64,000 bases of DNA from Siphonodentalium dalli (lineage: Eukaryota > Mollusca > Scaphopoda > Gadilida > Siphonodentaliidae), in assembly GCA_032622095.1 (NCBI GenBank), contig CP136069.1:165096394-165160393 (forward strand), read 5' to 3'. Under the pieces are notes generated by a model, which made no database searches, was not told the DNA's origin, and worked only from the letters and a program-made list of their open reading frames with translations. A program made the position numbers and the translations under genes. The first letter of the stretch is position 1. Every line of letters starts with the position of its first letter. Positions 1 to 11,547 of the stretch are shown here, piece by piece.

Positions 1-129
1 AGATGCCAAGGCAATAGTTTTGCCTTGGAGTAAGAAATCTGCCTAGGCAAAAACTTATTTTTTTCAAGGCAATTTTGCTTTTTGCAACAATATTGTCTCA
101 ACTCAATAATAACCTTACAATTCAAGTTA

Positions 130-342
130 CAGTAATCCTCTAATTAATCGACTCCTTAACCACCGCAGAATTATGGGTAACTTTTCAGGATTTAGTCAGA
201 AATACGGCTTGTTGCCATTCATCGGAAAGCTCTTGTGGAGAGCTTTCCGATGAATGGCAACAAGCCATATTTCCGACTAAATCCTGAAAAGTTACCCATA
301 ATTCTGCTGTGGTTAAGGAGTCAATTAATTAGAACATTACTG
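130..342. mobile_element. palindromic TA-flanked MITE, copy 1
   Basis: A near-complete palindrome with ends related to CAGTAATGCCCTAA, arms of about 105 bp and centre GAAAGCTCTTGTGGAGAGCTTTC. Somewhat diverged at its ends. Family traits: 205-255 bp, flanking TA, no coding capacity; a Tc1/mariner-type origin is inferred from the TA. Confidence 0.85.
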
Positions 343-724
343 CACAACCCAGGGTATGCTATTTTATTATTATCAGTTATCAAAGAAATTCTAGGTAAAT
401 TCACTCAAAATTCTGTCATCTAAATTGTTAGTTATTTTGGGGAACATTGCATGGTTCCAGGCCGCTATGCAATATACTGGTATACAGTGTGCATAATTCC
501 CTAACCAAACAGTGTCCTTCTAGTTAGTGCCCCATTTAGTTAGTGCCCCAGATGCTATTGTAGGACAATATACATAAAGAAGAGTGAAAGAAAGTCATGT
601 TGGCTCAAGAGGTGGTATTTATGATTGACGCAATGAAATTTTAGTAACCCCATGAACATACTAATATTTTACCTGGACAAATAGTATTGCCTATGCTAAT
701 TCCCAGGGCTGACTTTCAACAGAT
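343..724. other. no feature seen
   Basis: AT-rich sequence without recognisable repeat or exon. Confidence 0.5.
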
Positions 725-989
725 TTAACACTTCCATGACTGGAACTTCCTGAAATTTTGCGAAAACCCTGTGCCAATGCATTCTCTGCTATATACGAGT
801 CTCCCATAGGGAGCCTCGCATATATAAGATAATGCATTGGCCTAACAATATTTACATTGACCTTGTAAGCCAGTTCATTCGATTATATATGCAAGGCTCC
901 TTATGGGAGACTTTTGCATATATAAAAGAATGCACTGGCACAGGATCTTTAATGCTGCAACAGTGCAGCTCTTGCCATGAAAGGGTTAA
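725..989. mobile_element. TTAA double-hairpin MITE (family A), reverse
   Basis: Flanked by TTAA. Ends read CACTTCCATGAC and CATGAAAGGG. Family A is about 260 bp with CCCTTTCATGAC-type ends and two tandem hairpins whose stems contain TTCTCTTATATATGCGAG. TTAA targets and CCC/GGG ends are the hallmark of piggyBac elements. No coding capacity. Confidence 0.88.
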
Positions 990-1459
990 TAAGCACAACA
1001 TATAAATAGATTCAAGAGGAGACTCTGTAAAAGCTCTTCTATAGTTTCTCCCCAGTGGTTTGGGGTTAGTTTGGAGTGGAAAATATTCAATAGTTGTTGT
1101 GGTGAGATACATGTACCTGTGGCAATATCTCATTGATGGAATGTGGTGGTAATGCAAGGAAATCAAGAATAACTCCAGGGAAAAAATCTCTGAGATAGAT
1201 CAGTGTTACTATATCTCAGTGAATGCCAAAGAATAAAAAGTCACTCTTCCTCAGTGATAAAAGTTTTTTTTCCCTGGAGTTTATTCTCCATTTCCTTATC
1301 ACACATAACAGATTGTTTATAGCATAGTACTTTCAGGCTCATTGCTCACACAAAGATTTTCCTACTCTAACTGCCATTGGGGAAAATTAATGCAATGGGG
1401 TTCAAATTGGGGATTTAGAAACAGTTGAATCCTTGAAAAATATAGATATTTGCAATGCC
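990..1459. other. no feature seen
   Basis: Non-coding sequence between a family A and a family C MITE. Confidence 0.5.
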
Positions 1460-1900
1460 TTAACCCTTGGAGTGCCACGGGCCGATCTCATCGACCCTAA
1501 TTTACGGTCTGTAAAATCGGCCCTAAAAAAAATAAAAAAAATAGTTTTTTCTTTTTCTTTTTTTTTAGATTGTTTTGGGTTGAATTTGTTTTGGGTATGC
1601 TTAAGCACGCTATAGCGAATTTAAAAACAAACTGGATAAAACCTTAGGGGCATGTTATAACTCAAAACTATCACCAAGTATTCATAGTAATAATTTTGAT
1701 GCTCATGAAAAACGTAAGATACCCTGGCACTAAACCTAAAGAATATAAGAAAAAATTATAAAAATTGTAAAAATTGTTAGGCCAATGCATTCTCTTATAT
1801 ATGCGAGGCGACCTATGGTCGACTTGCATATATAAGAGAATGCATTGGCACAGGGTATATGGGTTGATACAAAAATCAGACCTGGCACTGAAAGGGTTAA
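1460..1900. mobile_element. TTAA MITE family C
   Basis: Ends TTAACCCTTGGAGTGCCA and TGGCACTGAAAGGGTTAA match at 16 of 18 positions as inverted repeats. The inside is unrelated to families A and B except for one hairpin (about 1783-1850), which carries the same TTCTCTTATATATGCGAGGC stem and the family B type loop. Confidence 0.75.
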
Positions 1901-2239
1901 TAACAACACCTGTCAGTAAAAGATGAAACATACAATGTTGAGGGATGTGTACTGTACTAATACATCAGCTAATTAATCACTGTGAGTTTTAAAAATTTAA
2001 CGAAAACTGTTAGGATCCTACGAAGCTTTGAAGTTCCAAGTAAAATTAACAAGTACACTGCCCAGAGTATTTCCTACCAAGGTGGTTTCCGCGGAGGTAA
2101 TTTAATTCTATGATGCGACTTAAATCAAAACATGTCTTAATCTGGCCTGGGATAACAAAATAAAACATCCATGAATACCAAAGAATTTTGATATTGGTTC
2201 ATATTTGTTTGAATAATCAAGTCAGACAAACCATAATTG

Positions 2240-2982
2240 CAAAAAATTGGCAAACTATGGTTGATAACTGAGACAAATGGAAAATGCAAACAATGCCATT
2301 TGGCATTCCTTTAAACACACTCACCATGGCAAGCATCCATACCAAATTTCATTCAGATCTGACAACCCATGGCTGGGATATCTGCTTGTGCAGACAAAAA
2401 GAAATGATTTTCAGATAAACAAACAAGGATAGCTCTTAAATGGAAACAGTGAACAACATCATTTGCCCCTATTTTCAAAGCGGTCATGATGATGAACCTC
2501 CATACTAGATTTCATTTAGATCCTATAACTATTGGTTGAGATATATGCATGGATGGACCAAAAAAAAACCCACATTCCCAGATAAACGAGATGGCTGCTG
2601 GTGGCCATGTTTTTTAACAAATTTTGAGAATAAAATTGACAGATCGAATCTAGAGTCCACCCCAAAGATCCATTTGACGTTTTGGTGACGAGGGATGTGG
2701 CCAGTAGGTTGTCCCAAGTATTTAGTTATGCAAAGAGTAAAAATCCATTTTCACACTAAGTTACATTACTCAATAAGGGCAGTAACTCTGGAAAATATCA
2801 ATGGATGAAATACACTGTTTGTAAATACTATTTCCCCCCATGTTGCTTCATCAACATAACGAAGATCATTTAAATCCGACTGACGATTACAAGGATATAG
2901 AACTTCAAAGTTGTTACGGATGGACAGACAGACAGATGGACAGAGCCCATTTGTATATATCCCCCACCAAACTTAGTGGGGA
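2240..2982 (+). repeat. HINE-like element, decayed core units
   Basis: At least two diverged units (ATCCATACCAAATTTCATTC, CCATACTAGATTTCATTTAG), then a GGACAGACAGACAGATGG microsatellite and a terminal ACCAAACTTAGTGGGG. The layout matches bivalve pearl/HINE elements; the 5' limit is unclear. Confidence 0.6.
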
Positions 2983-3052
2983 ATAATTACTATCTTGCTG
3001 CAGCAATTATTGGTTGAACCATGGGAGCTGAAAATGTGTACAATTGACACAG

Positions 3053-3838
3053 GGAGTGTCATGGGATAGGTGCCATTGATGTCAGATGTATTAAAGGGGC
3101 ACTAATTACTTATCAAATTAACAGGAACAGGAACCCTGGGAGCTGAACATTCGTACACAGGGGTATTAACATTGGCCCAGGAAGTGTCATTGGATAGGAG
3201 AATGCTCTTTATCCATACCCAGGCATGCGGGTACCCCAGCTAGTAATCTTATATTATGGGGCTGTTAATCAGTCAGTAATTGAATGATCACAGTATACAA
3301 TTTTGGAGGAAATGTATTGTGTGGTTTGCAGCACGATAGATCTGCCCTGTGTCAAACCTTGAACCCATGCTCAGACTGATACATGTACACAGCTCAACTC
3401 TCAGTGTAAGGGGTTTCTTTTAAGGATGTCACCGCAGATGAAGTGGTTAGGTCGTGGATAACACCATCACAGTCTAGGCTTGAGTCAATGGACACGTCAA
3501 TGTAACAATCCGATAAAAAAATATGGCCATTTCGATAAGAAATGAGAATTTGTTCCACACACATCATGAGGCAATGTGCCTACACAAATATATATAAGAT
3601 AATAACTTATTTAAGGTTCTCATTCCCGTCCGGGTATGGATCAAGAGAATTTTAAAATGAATTAACCTGAACAATTATTAGTGCCCCTTTAAGCCATCTA
3701 ATTATCAGCTCCCAGGGTTCTGGTTCCCGTCCGGGTATGGAAAAAAAAGATTTTTTTATAGTAATTAATTTGATTAATTATTAGTGCCCCTTTAATACAT
3801 TTGACATCAACAGCACCTATCCCATGACACTCCCATGG
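3053..3838. mobile_element. element with long inverted repeats (~100 bp)
   Basis: Starts GGGAGTGTCATGGGATAGG and ends with the complement. The inverted zones include ATGTATTAAAGGGGCACTAA and GGAACCCTGGGAGCTGA in order. The centre has no coding potential. Target duplication not resolved. Confidence 0.7.
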
Positions 3839-4914
3839 GGGAGACTGTTACATATTCACAGCATTTTGCTCGTTGTAACTCTGACATGTTGAATTATTAT
3901 GACGACGTCCAATAGCACCAACAATCATTTCTAGTGTGTGATAAAATATTGAACAGGGCAAAAAACCATGATAACCTGGCTAGTTCGGAACACTTAAATA
4001 CAAGCACGCAGGATGTGGCACAGGTGGATTTGGGGGGGGGGGGGTGACTTATCACTCTCCCAACTTGTCAAAATTGTCAACAGTTGGAAATTTCATGTCT
4101 AACACATCAGCTGGAAATTTCAGATAAACAATAATTAGAATTTGTTACGATAGCTTTGTTTTCCAATATTTAGAGAGAAATTTCTTGTTTTTACATCAAA
4201 AGTTAAATATTTTCCTGATTTTTGACAATTGGAAAAATTATAATCCATGGGGGGGAGCAATGGAAATCCAAGTTGGAAACTCTTCTCCCAGCCCCCCCCC
4301 CCCCAGAAAACCTTCAAATGCACTTTTGAGGTCCTGTGGGAATCCTGTACTAGGTTTGACCATTGTTACTGATGGAAACTCATCTATTAATATAATAATT
4401 ACTGTTTCATGATGCAAAAAGACATGATCACCCAATCACTAATGGTTGGATGATAATAGACAAGAACATACAGCTGCTAATTAGTAACACCCAGAAACAC
4501 CCACAGACACCTGGGAAAAGTTCGCCTCCACCATACCCATAGACATACCCATATGTGGAAGCAAACTCCCTAAGTACATGTAGCAACACAGGTCATTACA
4601 GGTATTATTTTTATGAATGATATTAGATTTCTGATTGACATTAAAAATAACCCATGTCTCCCCTCACAACAGGTTGATTAGCAACAGAAGACTGCTAAGA
4701 GTTAACATTGACTTGAGTAGGCAGGTACCCACCCACCTGTGGCTCATGATAGAAACCAAACTTGGTGTTTGGATAGAAACATGATCAAGTGGCAGTTAGG
4801 AATGCATGGGGAGACAGCATTACCCTCCCACAATCAATAAACGGAAACAATAGCTGATCAGAAACATACAAATGTTCAAGGACATTTTATAATGAGAACA
4901 ATTGCTGAAGAATC

Positions 4915-5545
4915 AAGAAGAAATGTAATACAAAGGTTGCACGATGGCTCTGGTCAAGTTTTTTTGCCCATAAGAGTGAATCTGTTCAACCGAGATTCTA
5001 TAAAAGATTGACTAACTAAAGAACCATAACTCAGAACTAAGGGCCATAAACTGAGGTAAAAAAAAATTGGACAAACCTGGTTTTTGAAAACAATCAAGAT
5101 ATTCTTGTGAAAGCTCCATATACCTAATATGAATGGAATCGGTTGACATTTGTTCAAGTTTTCGCACTAACAGTCATAAAATTGCTAAAAATAGACATAC
5201 TAAGGGCCGTAACTCAGGTAAATAGGATCAGACAAATCAGGTTTTCGAATAAGTTTGAGACATTGTTGTAAAAGATCCAGATACCAAATATGAATGAAAT
5301 TGGTTGATGTTTCGTCAAGTTCACACTGACAGGCGTAAAATTTCCTAAAGTTACCAAAAATAGACAAACTAAGGGCCTTAACTCAGCTAAAAATAATCGG
5401 GCAAACCTGGATTTTGAACTCGATTGAGATATTGTTATGAGAGATACATATACCAAATATGAATGAAATTGGTTTATGTTTGTTCAAGTTATCGCACTAA
5501 CAGACATCAAATTCCTAAAAATAGAAACAAGTGGCAGGGCAGACC
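4915..5545 (+). repeat. core-repeat array, about three 175-bp units (copy A)
   Basis: Units share AAGGGCC-TAACTCAG, ACCTGGTTTT-type blocks and CCAAATATGAATGAAATTGG. No ACGG tail. Copy B is at 12780-13400. Confidence 0.75.
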
Positions 5546-5604
5546 GGATTTCACTAAAAAATATCAGAAGGAAATAAGGACAATGTAATTAACTCTAATC
5601 CACA

Positions 5605-5868
5605 TTAACCCTTTCATGATGGGAGCCGCGCTGGTGCAGCATTAAATACCCTGTGTCAGTGCATTCTCTTATATATGAGAGTATCCCATATGGGAGCCTC
5701 GCATATATAAGAGAATGCATTGGCTTACATGGTCAATGTACATATTGTTAGATCATTGTATTCTCTTATATATGCAAGACTCTCTATGGGAGACTCGCAT
5801 ATATAAAAGAATGCATTGGCAGAGGGTTTTCATGAAATTTCAGAAAGCTCCAGTCATGGAAGGGTTAA
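5605..5868. mobile_element. TTAA double-hairpin MITE (family A)
   Basis: Full length with TTAA at both ends. Hairpin bases are partly decayed. Confidence 0.9.
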
Positions 5869-6236
5869 AGTCAACTGCATTGGGAGAATTTCTAGTAGGA
5901 GACTGACATCAGAGTAGTTCATATCTCGGGTGTGTGCTCTTACATGTAATTGGGTTTAATCCAGGGCCCTAGATTCGATGTCGAGTAACCACTGGTCTCG
6001 ACACTGAATTGGACCCATGATACAATTATTTTCGAATATCTGATATGTCCTTGTCATTGATGCATTGTTATGGATTTTGTCCTGAGTGATGACGAAATAT
6101 GAATAATGCATGCGTGATACTTGTCCAACACTCATGGTGTGTCCAATTTATGGGGAGGGGTGAAATGGAAAGGTTGAAGTACCAGCAAATATAATATATT
6201 TACATACTAGGTGTGATTATCACTAAATCCAGCATT

Positions 6237-6400
6237 CTGATTGGTCGGCGCCCATTTGGCTAGTTGCAGTTATTTCTCGGTGAACGCGCAACAGCTCATA
6301 ACACCAGGCTCATAATTACATCGACGCGTCATAGGTTTGGGAAAGACGAACGCATAATGATTTGGGCGCATTTGGACTCGCGCAGGATTGACTTAATAAA
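6237..6400. other. CpG-rich patch with inverted CCAAT box (copy A)
   Basis: Contains GATTGGTCGGCGCCC, GAACGCGCAAC, CGACGCGTC and TCGCGCAGG, far denser in CpG than its surroundings. Could be a promoter of a mobile element or an unrecognised gene; no exon follows. Copy B at 14099-14260. Confidence 0.3.
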
Positions 6401-6546
6401 TCATCGGGTTACAATATAAAGAGAAATTGTTCCTGTTAACTTTTGCCAAGGGTGCTATGGTATATTTTGGGCTGGTTTTGTCACGATACACTTTTCGATT
6501 TAAATACATTTACAAAAGTGGCTTTTTCGCTAAATGTATATAAATA

Positions 6547-6705
6547 TAAGGATTAACTGTCATGTGGACTGTTTTTATGGAGATGTAACCGTGAGGTAAA
6601 TGGTCATAACTTGTATGTAAAACCCTTCGGGTTTTACACAAGTTATGACCACTTACCTCACGGTTACATCTCCATAAAAACAGTCCACATGACAGTTAAT
6701 CCTTA
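6547..6705. repeat. long perfect-arm fold-back, copy A
   Basis: Inverted repeat with arms of about 77 bp beginning TAAGGATTAACTGTCATG and loop CTTCGG. Only a few mismatches. Not related in sequence to the other MITEs here. Confidence 0.9.
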
Positions 6706-7199
6706 TTTAACAACATAACCAGCCTAGAGAATTGTATATGGTTCAAGGGGTGGGGATACAGTTGGACATATAGAGAATTTGGACACCACCCCCTCCACCA
6801 AGATATCCCAGCCATAGCTATGTGTATAGTGTACATATTTCAGCCTGCAGCTAATGGCAAAATCAATAATTCCTGTCAGTACCCCGTTTATAGAAAAACC
6901 TTCATTAATAGACTCTGTCAAGTTGAGGCGATTAAAAGAGTGATTACATATTGTCTATCCATATGATGGAACAATGTTAAAGTTAATGGCTATTACCAAA
7001 CTATTTCAGACTGAACTTGATCGTTCTGTTATCATATTTCCAATACTGTTGAATGATCGGTAATGTTGACAGTAACTTGACACAACCATTGGTAATTGGT
7101 AGTTTGGTACTTAGGTGATGTTTCGGACATGGGAACATCAACCAATATTAATAATTGTCAATTAACCATTTCTATACTAAACATTCACTGATGAGTAGT

Positions 7200-7290
7200 T
7201 ATCCAGCCGGCCCGCACACCCGGACGCCAACCTTCCCTCGTCAAACCATAAGTTGAGTTTTGATAAAAAGCTCAACTAAAAATTATCAGA
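7200..7290 (+). repeat. HINE-like 3' terminus with hairpin
   Basis: CCGGACGCCAACC followed by hairpin AAGTTGAGTTTT / AAAAGCTCAACT. The same hairpin ends the arrays at 25645 and 58314. Copies at 15062-15152 and 49825-49890. Confidence 0.6.
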
Positions 7291-7756
7291 ATCCACCAAT
7301 AAACAGCTATGTTAAATATGTTTTGGCCGAATGCCCACAGCCCGCTAATCATCCCTTGCCAAAACATAAGTAAAGTTTTGATGATAAAAAAACGCCATTA
7401 AAAATATATTATTTAACAAATTCCTGGTATATTTAATTTCTAACTTTCTGATTTTAAATGCAAAATTCCTAATTTCGAAATACAAATTGCCTTGATATGG
7501 GAATGCAGCATCAGTGTGGTGCAGATCAAAATCAGACAGACAAATTACTTACATCTCAACTCGTTCAACAAGGATACCCCAAGGGTCAGTGCAGTCATAG
7601 AGTGATGACTGACAGGAAGAAAAGGAAAGGAAAGAAGCAAGATGAAAGGGAAGAAGATATACAGCAAAAAACACAATACCTGTAACAAATATCAAGATTA
7701 AACATCCTCAAAATTATATCAAAAGCATTATATTTTTGTGTTGAACGCACATAAGA

Positions 7757-8024
7757 TTAACACTTTCATGACGGGAGCTGCGCTGGTGCAGCATTAAAGA
7801 TCCTGTGCCAGTGCAGTCTCTTTAATATATATATGAGTCTCCCATATCCCATAGGGAGTCTTGTATATATAAGAGAATGCACTGGCTTATAAGGTCAATA
7901 TTGTTGGGCCAATGTATTCTCTTATATATGCGAGGTTCCCTATGGGAGACTCACATATATAAGAGAATGCATTGGCACAGGGTTTCTGCAAAATTTCAGG
8001 AAGATCCAGTCATGGAGGGGTTAA
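7757..8024. mobile_element. TTAA double-hairpin MITE (family A)
   Basis: Full length, TTAA both sides. Hairpin 1 has a small insertion in its loop. Confidence 0.9.
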
Positions 8025-8039
8025 ATATCCTGAAAATTA

Positions 8040-8822
8040 TAGCAAAAGACATAAATTTTTGTGTTGAACACATTGTTGAGGTGTTGTGTACTATAATCTA
8101 TCTATATAAAAGCCAAGTGTTTGTTTATCGGTAAGTCACTAACTCTGTCACAATTTTGGCGTGTTTAAAAATATATCACCCTCATGTCCGATTTTTACCA
8201 CGTCCTGCGGCACATCTTAGAATAAGACATGCAAAATTTCAGGCCAATCGGTACAAGATGACCTGAGATATAGCACGCTTTCTAAGGGTCATAAAAGCGA
8301 AATGGTTTTCAATGGACCATCGGATTGTTACCTTTAATATAAACAGAAACGGTTATGAACCATTGATTTGCACTTGACTGATAGGACTGTGCCCTGTTTG
8401 ACCACTTATAATTCCGGAAATGATATCATGATTTTTGTTGGCAAAATACAAACAAAAATTGAGTTGCCTACCTTAACCTGAAAATCTAAGTAGGTTTATT
8501 ATGGTTTAGTAATTAAATGCATTTTGTTTTGGCACTAACTGTAGTAAATGGTCTTGCATATTCTATCTACATACAGAGGATAATGATTTAATGTCTATGC
8601 TAATTAAGCTGTGCAGAACCTAATGTTGCAGACAACATGGACAATATATGTTTGCAGTGAAGTACACAGGGGACATGTTCAGGACCATTAAGTCAGAGAT
8701 GACTATCAGGAGTAGTCCCTTGACAGCGCTTTGTGATTCATTTTTGGGGACATCTAATCACTCTGTGCTCTCAAAACAATTATATCAGAGGGTTTAGTTT
8801 ATGAAGAAGCCCTATGTCAAAA
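8040..8822. other. no feature seen (copy A; copy B 15900-16692)
   Basis: Non-repetitive within the window apart from the duplication. No exon signals. Confidence 0.5.
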
Positions 8823-8930
8823 CAGTAATGCTCTAAATAATCAACTCCTTAACCACAGGAGAATTATGGGTAACTTATCAGGATTTAGTCGGAAATATGG
8901 CTTGTTGCCAGTCATCGGAAAGCTCTGACT
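8823..8930. mobile_element. palindromic TA-MITE, left arm only
   Basis: Only the left arm is present, ending at the apex where a poly-G tract begins. The second arm is lost. Copy B at 16693-16800 shows the same break, so the truncation predates the split of the two copies. Confidence 0.8.
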
Positions 8931-8943
8931 CTGAGGGGGGGGT

Positions 8944-9085
8944 TTACTTCTGGCCATTTTTGAGACGCACCCACTGCTCGACGGCATCGGCCTCGACCTT
9001 GCTAAAATGGAAAACGGCCTCGACTTCCGTTTCAGCAAGTTTTTTCCGACCCACTTTTTCGTCCAGTGCTTGTCCTGATTCGATT
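8944..9085 (-). other. unidentified exon-like reading frame (copy A)
   Basis: A GC-richer frame whose last 48 residues read RIESGQALDEKVGRKKLAET and on to AVEQWVRLKNGQK, then a stop. It is more hydrophilic and balanced than the surrounding noise. I do not recognise the family. It lies between a truncated TA-MITE and a HINE-like element and may be part of the latter or a captured gene piece. The copy at 16816-16957 differs by three amino-acid changes and one silent change, mostly at CpG sites, so there is no clear sign of selection on the protein. Confidence 0.25.
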
Positions 9086-9197
9086 CGCAATCTACTTATT
9101 AATTTTAATATATACAATCTATACTGACTGTCTAAATGCAATTTTGATATTAAAATTACATTATATCTAAGTTTAAAGGCCAAAAATAGATGAATAA

Positions 9198-9720
9198 AAG
9201 GTCAGCCGACCACAGTGTCCCCCGACAACGTGGCAAGTCGATGCCGCTTTGTCAAAGAAATTAAAAAAAATGTTGAAATATGTTCTAAGTCGAAAGGGTT
9301 AAAAACTTTGTCAAAAAATTATTTTTCCGTCATCTATATACATGTTGCACATCTTCAATATATGGGCAATAATATTCTGAAGTTTCAAATATCTAGGATG
9401 AGAACTGTAGGAGGAGTTGATTACACCATGAAGGTACCCTCATACTGAAAATTAAAAAAAATGTTGAAATTTTCTAAGTCGAAAAGGGTTAATAACTCTG
9501 TCAAAAAATAATTTTTCCATCATCTATATACATGTTGCACATCTTCAATATATGGGCAACAATATTCTGAAGTTTCAAATCTCTGGGATGAAATCTGTAG
9601 GAGGAGATGATTACACCATGAAGGTACTCAAAAGTGTGATGGAAGGACGGACGAACGGACGGACGAACGGAGCCCGTTTCTATAGTCCCCCTTTTCTTTC
9701 TGAACGTCGGGGACAAAAAT
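9198..9720 (+). repeat. HINE-like element with ACGG microsatellite (copy A)
   Basis: Starts AATAAAAGGTCAGCCGACCA and CAGTGTCCCCCGACAACG, has two short core units (AATATTCTGAAGTTTCAAAT twice), then GGACGGACGAACGGACGGAC, and closes with CGTCGGGGACAAAAAT. GTCCCCCGAC near the start and GTCGGGGAC at the end are inverted, like Helentron subterminal repeats. Confidence 0.78.
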
Positions 9721-9839
9721 ATGGAGGAAATTTATTTTTGAGCTGTGGAAAAATTTGCTTTGTGGGCACTCTTGACAACCAACCGACTCCCTCATCCATG
9801 AAAAAAATTGTTTGACACCTTCCTGGTATCTGAAGTATT

Positions 9840-9862
9840 CCCCCCCCCCCCCCCCCCCCCCC
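9840..9862. repeat. poly-C tract, ~23 bases
   Basis: Counterpart near 17522-17530 has nine C. Confidence 0.9.
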
Positions 9863-9911
9863 AAGTCAATTCATGACAAATTTCCCGGCCCAGCAGATCG
9901 GCACTTTTCCT

Positions 9912-9976
9912 CTGATGTGAAATCCGATATCGAATCGGAAGGCCGATATCGATATAAAATCAAATCGAATTGGCTA
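9912..9976. repeat. fragment with hAT subterminal motifs
   Basis: It holds GATGTGAAATCCGATATCGA and AAATCAAATCGAATT, motifs shared with the subterminal parts of the elements at 38184 and 62427. No ends are visible. Copy B is at 17587-17640. Confidence 0.35.
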
Positions 9977-10254
9977 GCCGCTGGTGGATAGTGTAATGGT
10001 TACGGAGTTTGTTCTAATTAAGCCAGGAACTTAGTTAGTCAAGGCAAGATAAAAGGTAACCAGTCAATACCTCTAGCAGTAGGTACATGCCATTTCATCA
10101 TTAAGTCAATTGATTTAATAGGTGTGGTGTATATCCTAGGTAATTGTATGCAGATGATTAATTGGAGAGAGCCCACAATGTGGATCAGTGTATGCTTTGG
10201 TGTCAGTAAAGCTTACACCTGTCAATGTTCGATGCACCATTGGTGTTAATCACT

Positions 10255-10383
10255 TTAACACTTTCATGACGGGAGCTGCGCTGGTGCATCATTAAAGATC
10301 CAGTGCCAGTACATTCTCTTACATATACGAGTCTCCCATAGGGAGCCTCACATATATAAGAGAATGCGCTGTCCTACAAGGTC

Positions 10384-10432
<49 letters not shown>

Positions 10433-10551
10433 CTAGGCCAATGTATTCTCTTATATATGTGAAGCTCCCTATGGGAGACACCTATATATAAGAGAATATA
10501 TTGGCACAGGATTTTCGCTAAAAATTTCATGAAGCTCCAGTCATGCGTTAA
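10255..10551. mobile_element. TTAA double-hairpin MITE (family A) with TA microsatellite
   Basis: Full length. The spacer between the two hairpins has expanded into a TA tract at 10388-10431. TTAA both sides. Confidence 0.9.
10388..10431. repeat. (TA)n microsatellite
   Basis: About 22 TA units in the MITE spacer. The counterpart at 18055-18105 is longer. Confidence 0.97.
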
Positions 10552-10888
10552 AAAGACCACAGAATTCTTCCAGATTTATATCTCTAGATTTCCTAATTAA
10601 GATTAAATTTCTCTTCTCTATTAATGGGATTCCCACATAACCATTGGTCATGTCAGCTACAATGCACAATTTCATTGGTTAAAGGATGTAACAGCTCAAT
10701 GCAAGGCAGAATCCAGTCTCTTTAAAAGCTGACAACAATTACAAACACAAATGATTGTTGGTTATATTTAAATCGCAAAATCAGCAGACAATCACATTGT
10801 TGACAATTTCATAGCAAAACATGACAAATTTGATAGGGTCTGAATGGGAATTCTAGAGATGTAAAACAGAAAGATTGATGGCGGCTTT

Positions 10889-10976
10889 TTAACCCTTTTA
10901 TGATTGGAGCTTCCTGGAATTTTGCAAAAACCCTGTGCCAATGCATTCTTTTATATATGCGAGTCTCCCATAGGGA
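10889..10976. mobile_element. family A TTAA MITE, 5' fragment
   Basis: TTAACCCTTTTATGATTGG through the first hairpin arm, then broken off. Copy B 18564-18652 is broken at the same place. Confidence 0.8.
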
Positions 10977-11346
10977 TGGTGTTGACCTATGATGATGTCA
11001 AAGTATGTCAATGTTCCAAGTTAAATTAAGAAATATCACCCAAAAGACCCTGTGTATTGAAAGCGAAATTCTCAATAAATTTTCCTTTTGTTTACATTTA
11101 CCCCAGCAAAATCACCTATAATTCTACTTCTGATTTGGTGAAGTCAAATGACTTTTTCATTGGAATATAAAATCAATTGACTTAATGAACGTTTGGTGAT
11201 GCCCAGTGAGGGCAAGGACAAAAATGTCTAGTTATTAAATATATCAATAATCAGGTAATTAAAAGGTCTATCCAAAATTGTTGAAATGCAGGGACATCGT
11301 TTTATGTAAGTCAACAGAAATAATGAGCAACCTATTGACCTAATTA

Positions 11347-11547
11347 TTAATAAAAGGCCGCTCGGCTACAGTGTCCCCCGAACCGGTGGCTTCATTTGGA
11401 GCGGAGGCTTTGTAGAAGTATACTATATGGATAAGACACTTGTGCATTGTCTCATTACTGACATGCATACAAATAACCAAATCTTAAAAAAATGAAGAAA
11501 AGCCCATAACTTTGAGAAAAATCATTCGAACTTGACCTGTATCGTGA
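11347..11547 (+). repeat. HINE-like element, 5' part, cut by gap
   Basis: Same start as 19022 (AATAAAAGGCCGCTCGG, GTGTCCCCCGAACCGG), broken at the N run. Confidence 0.8.

Larger units (their letters stand above)
3860..11547 (+). repeat. duplication copy A (~7.7 kb, ends at gap)
   Basis: Collinear with 11648-19260. The match begins at 3860 opposite the first base after the gap and ends at the last base before the gap. In 6121-6420 I count four substitutions against the other copy. Larger differences are in poly-G and TA tract lengths and small indels. See the matching finding. Confidence 0.97.

Noticed and set aside
3430-3500. tRNA or tRNA-derived SINE head
   Set aside because: GAAGTGGTTAGGTCGTGGATA resembles an A box and GGCTTGAGTC a B box, but no cloverleaf can be drawn and no second copy is seen.
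9977-10030. tRNA-like A box (GGATAGTGTAATGGTTA)
   Set aside because: No B box follows at a suitable distance and no acceptor stem.
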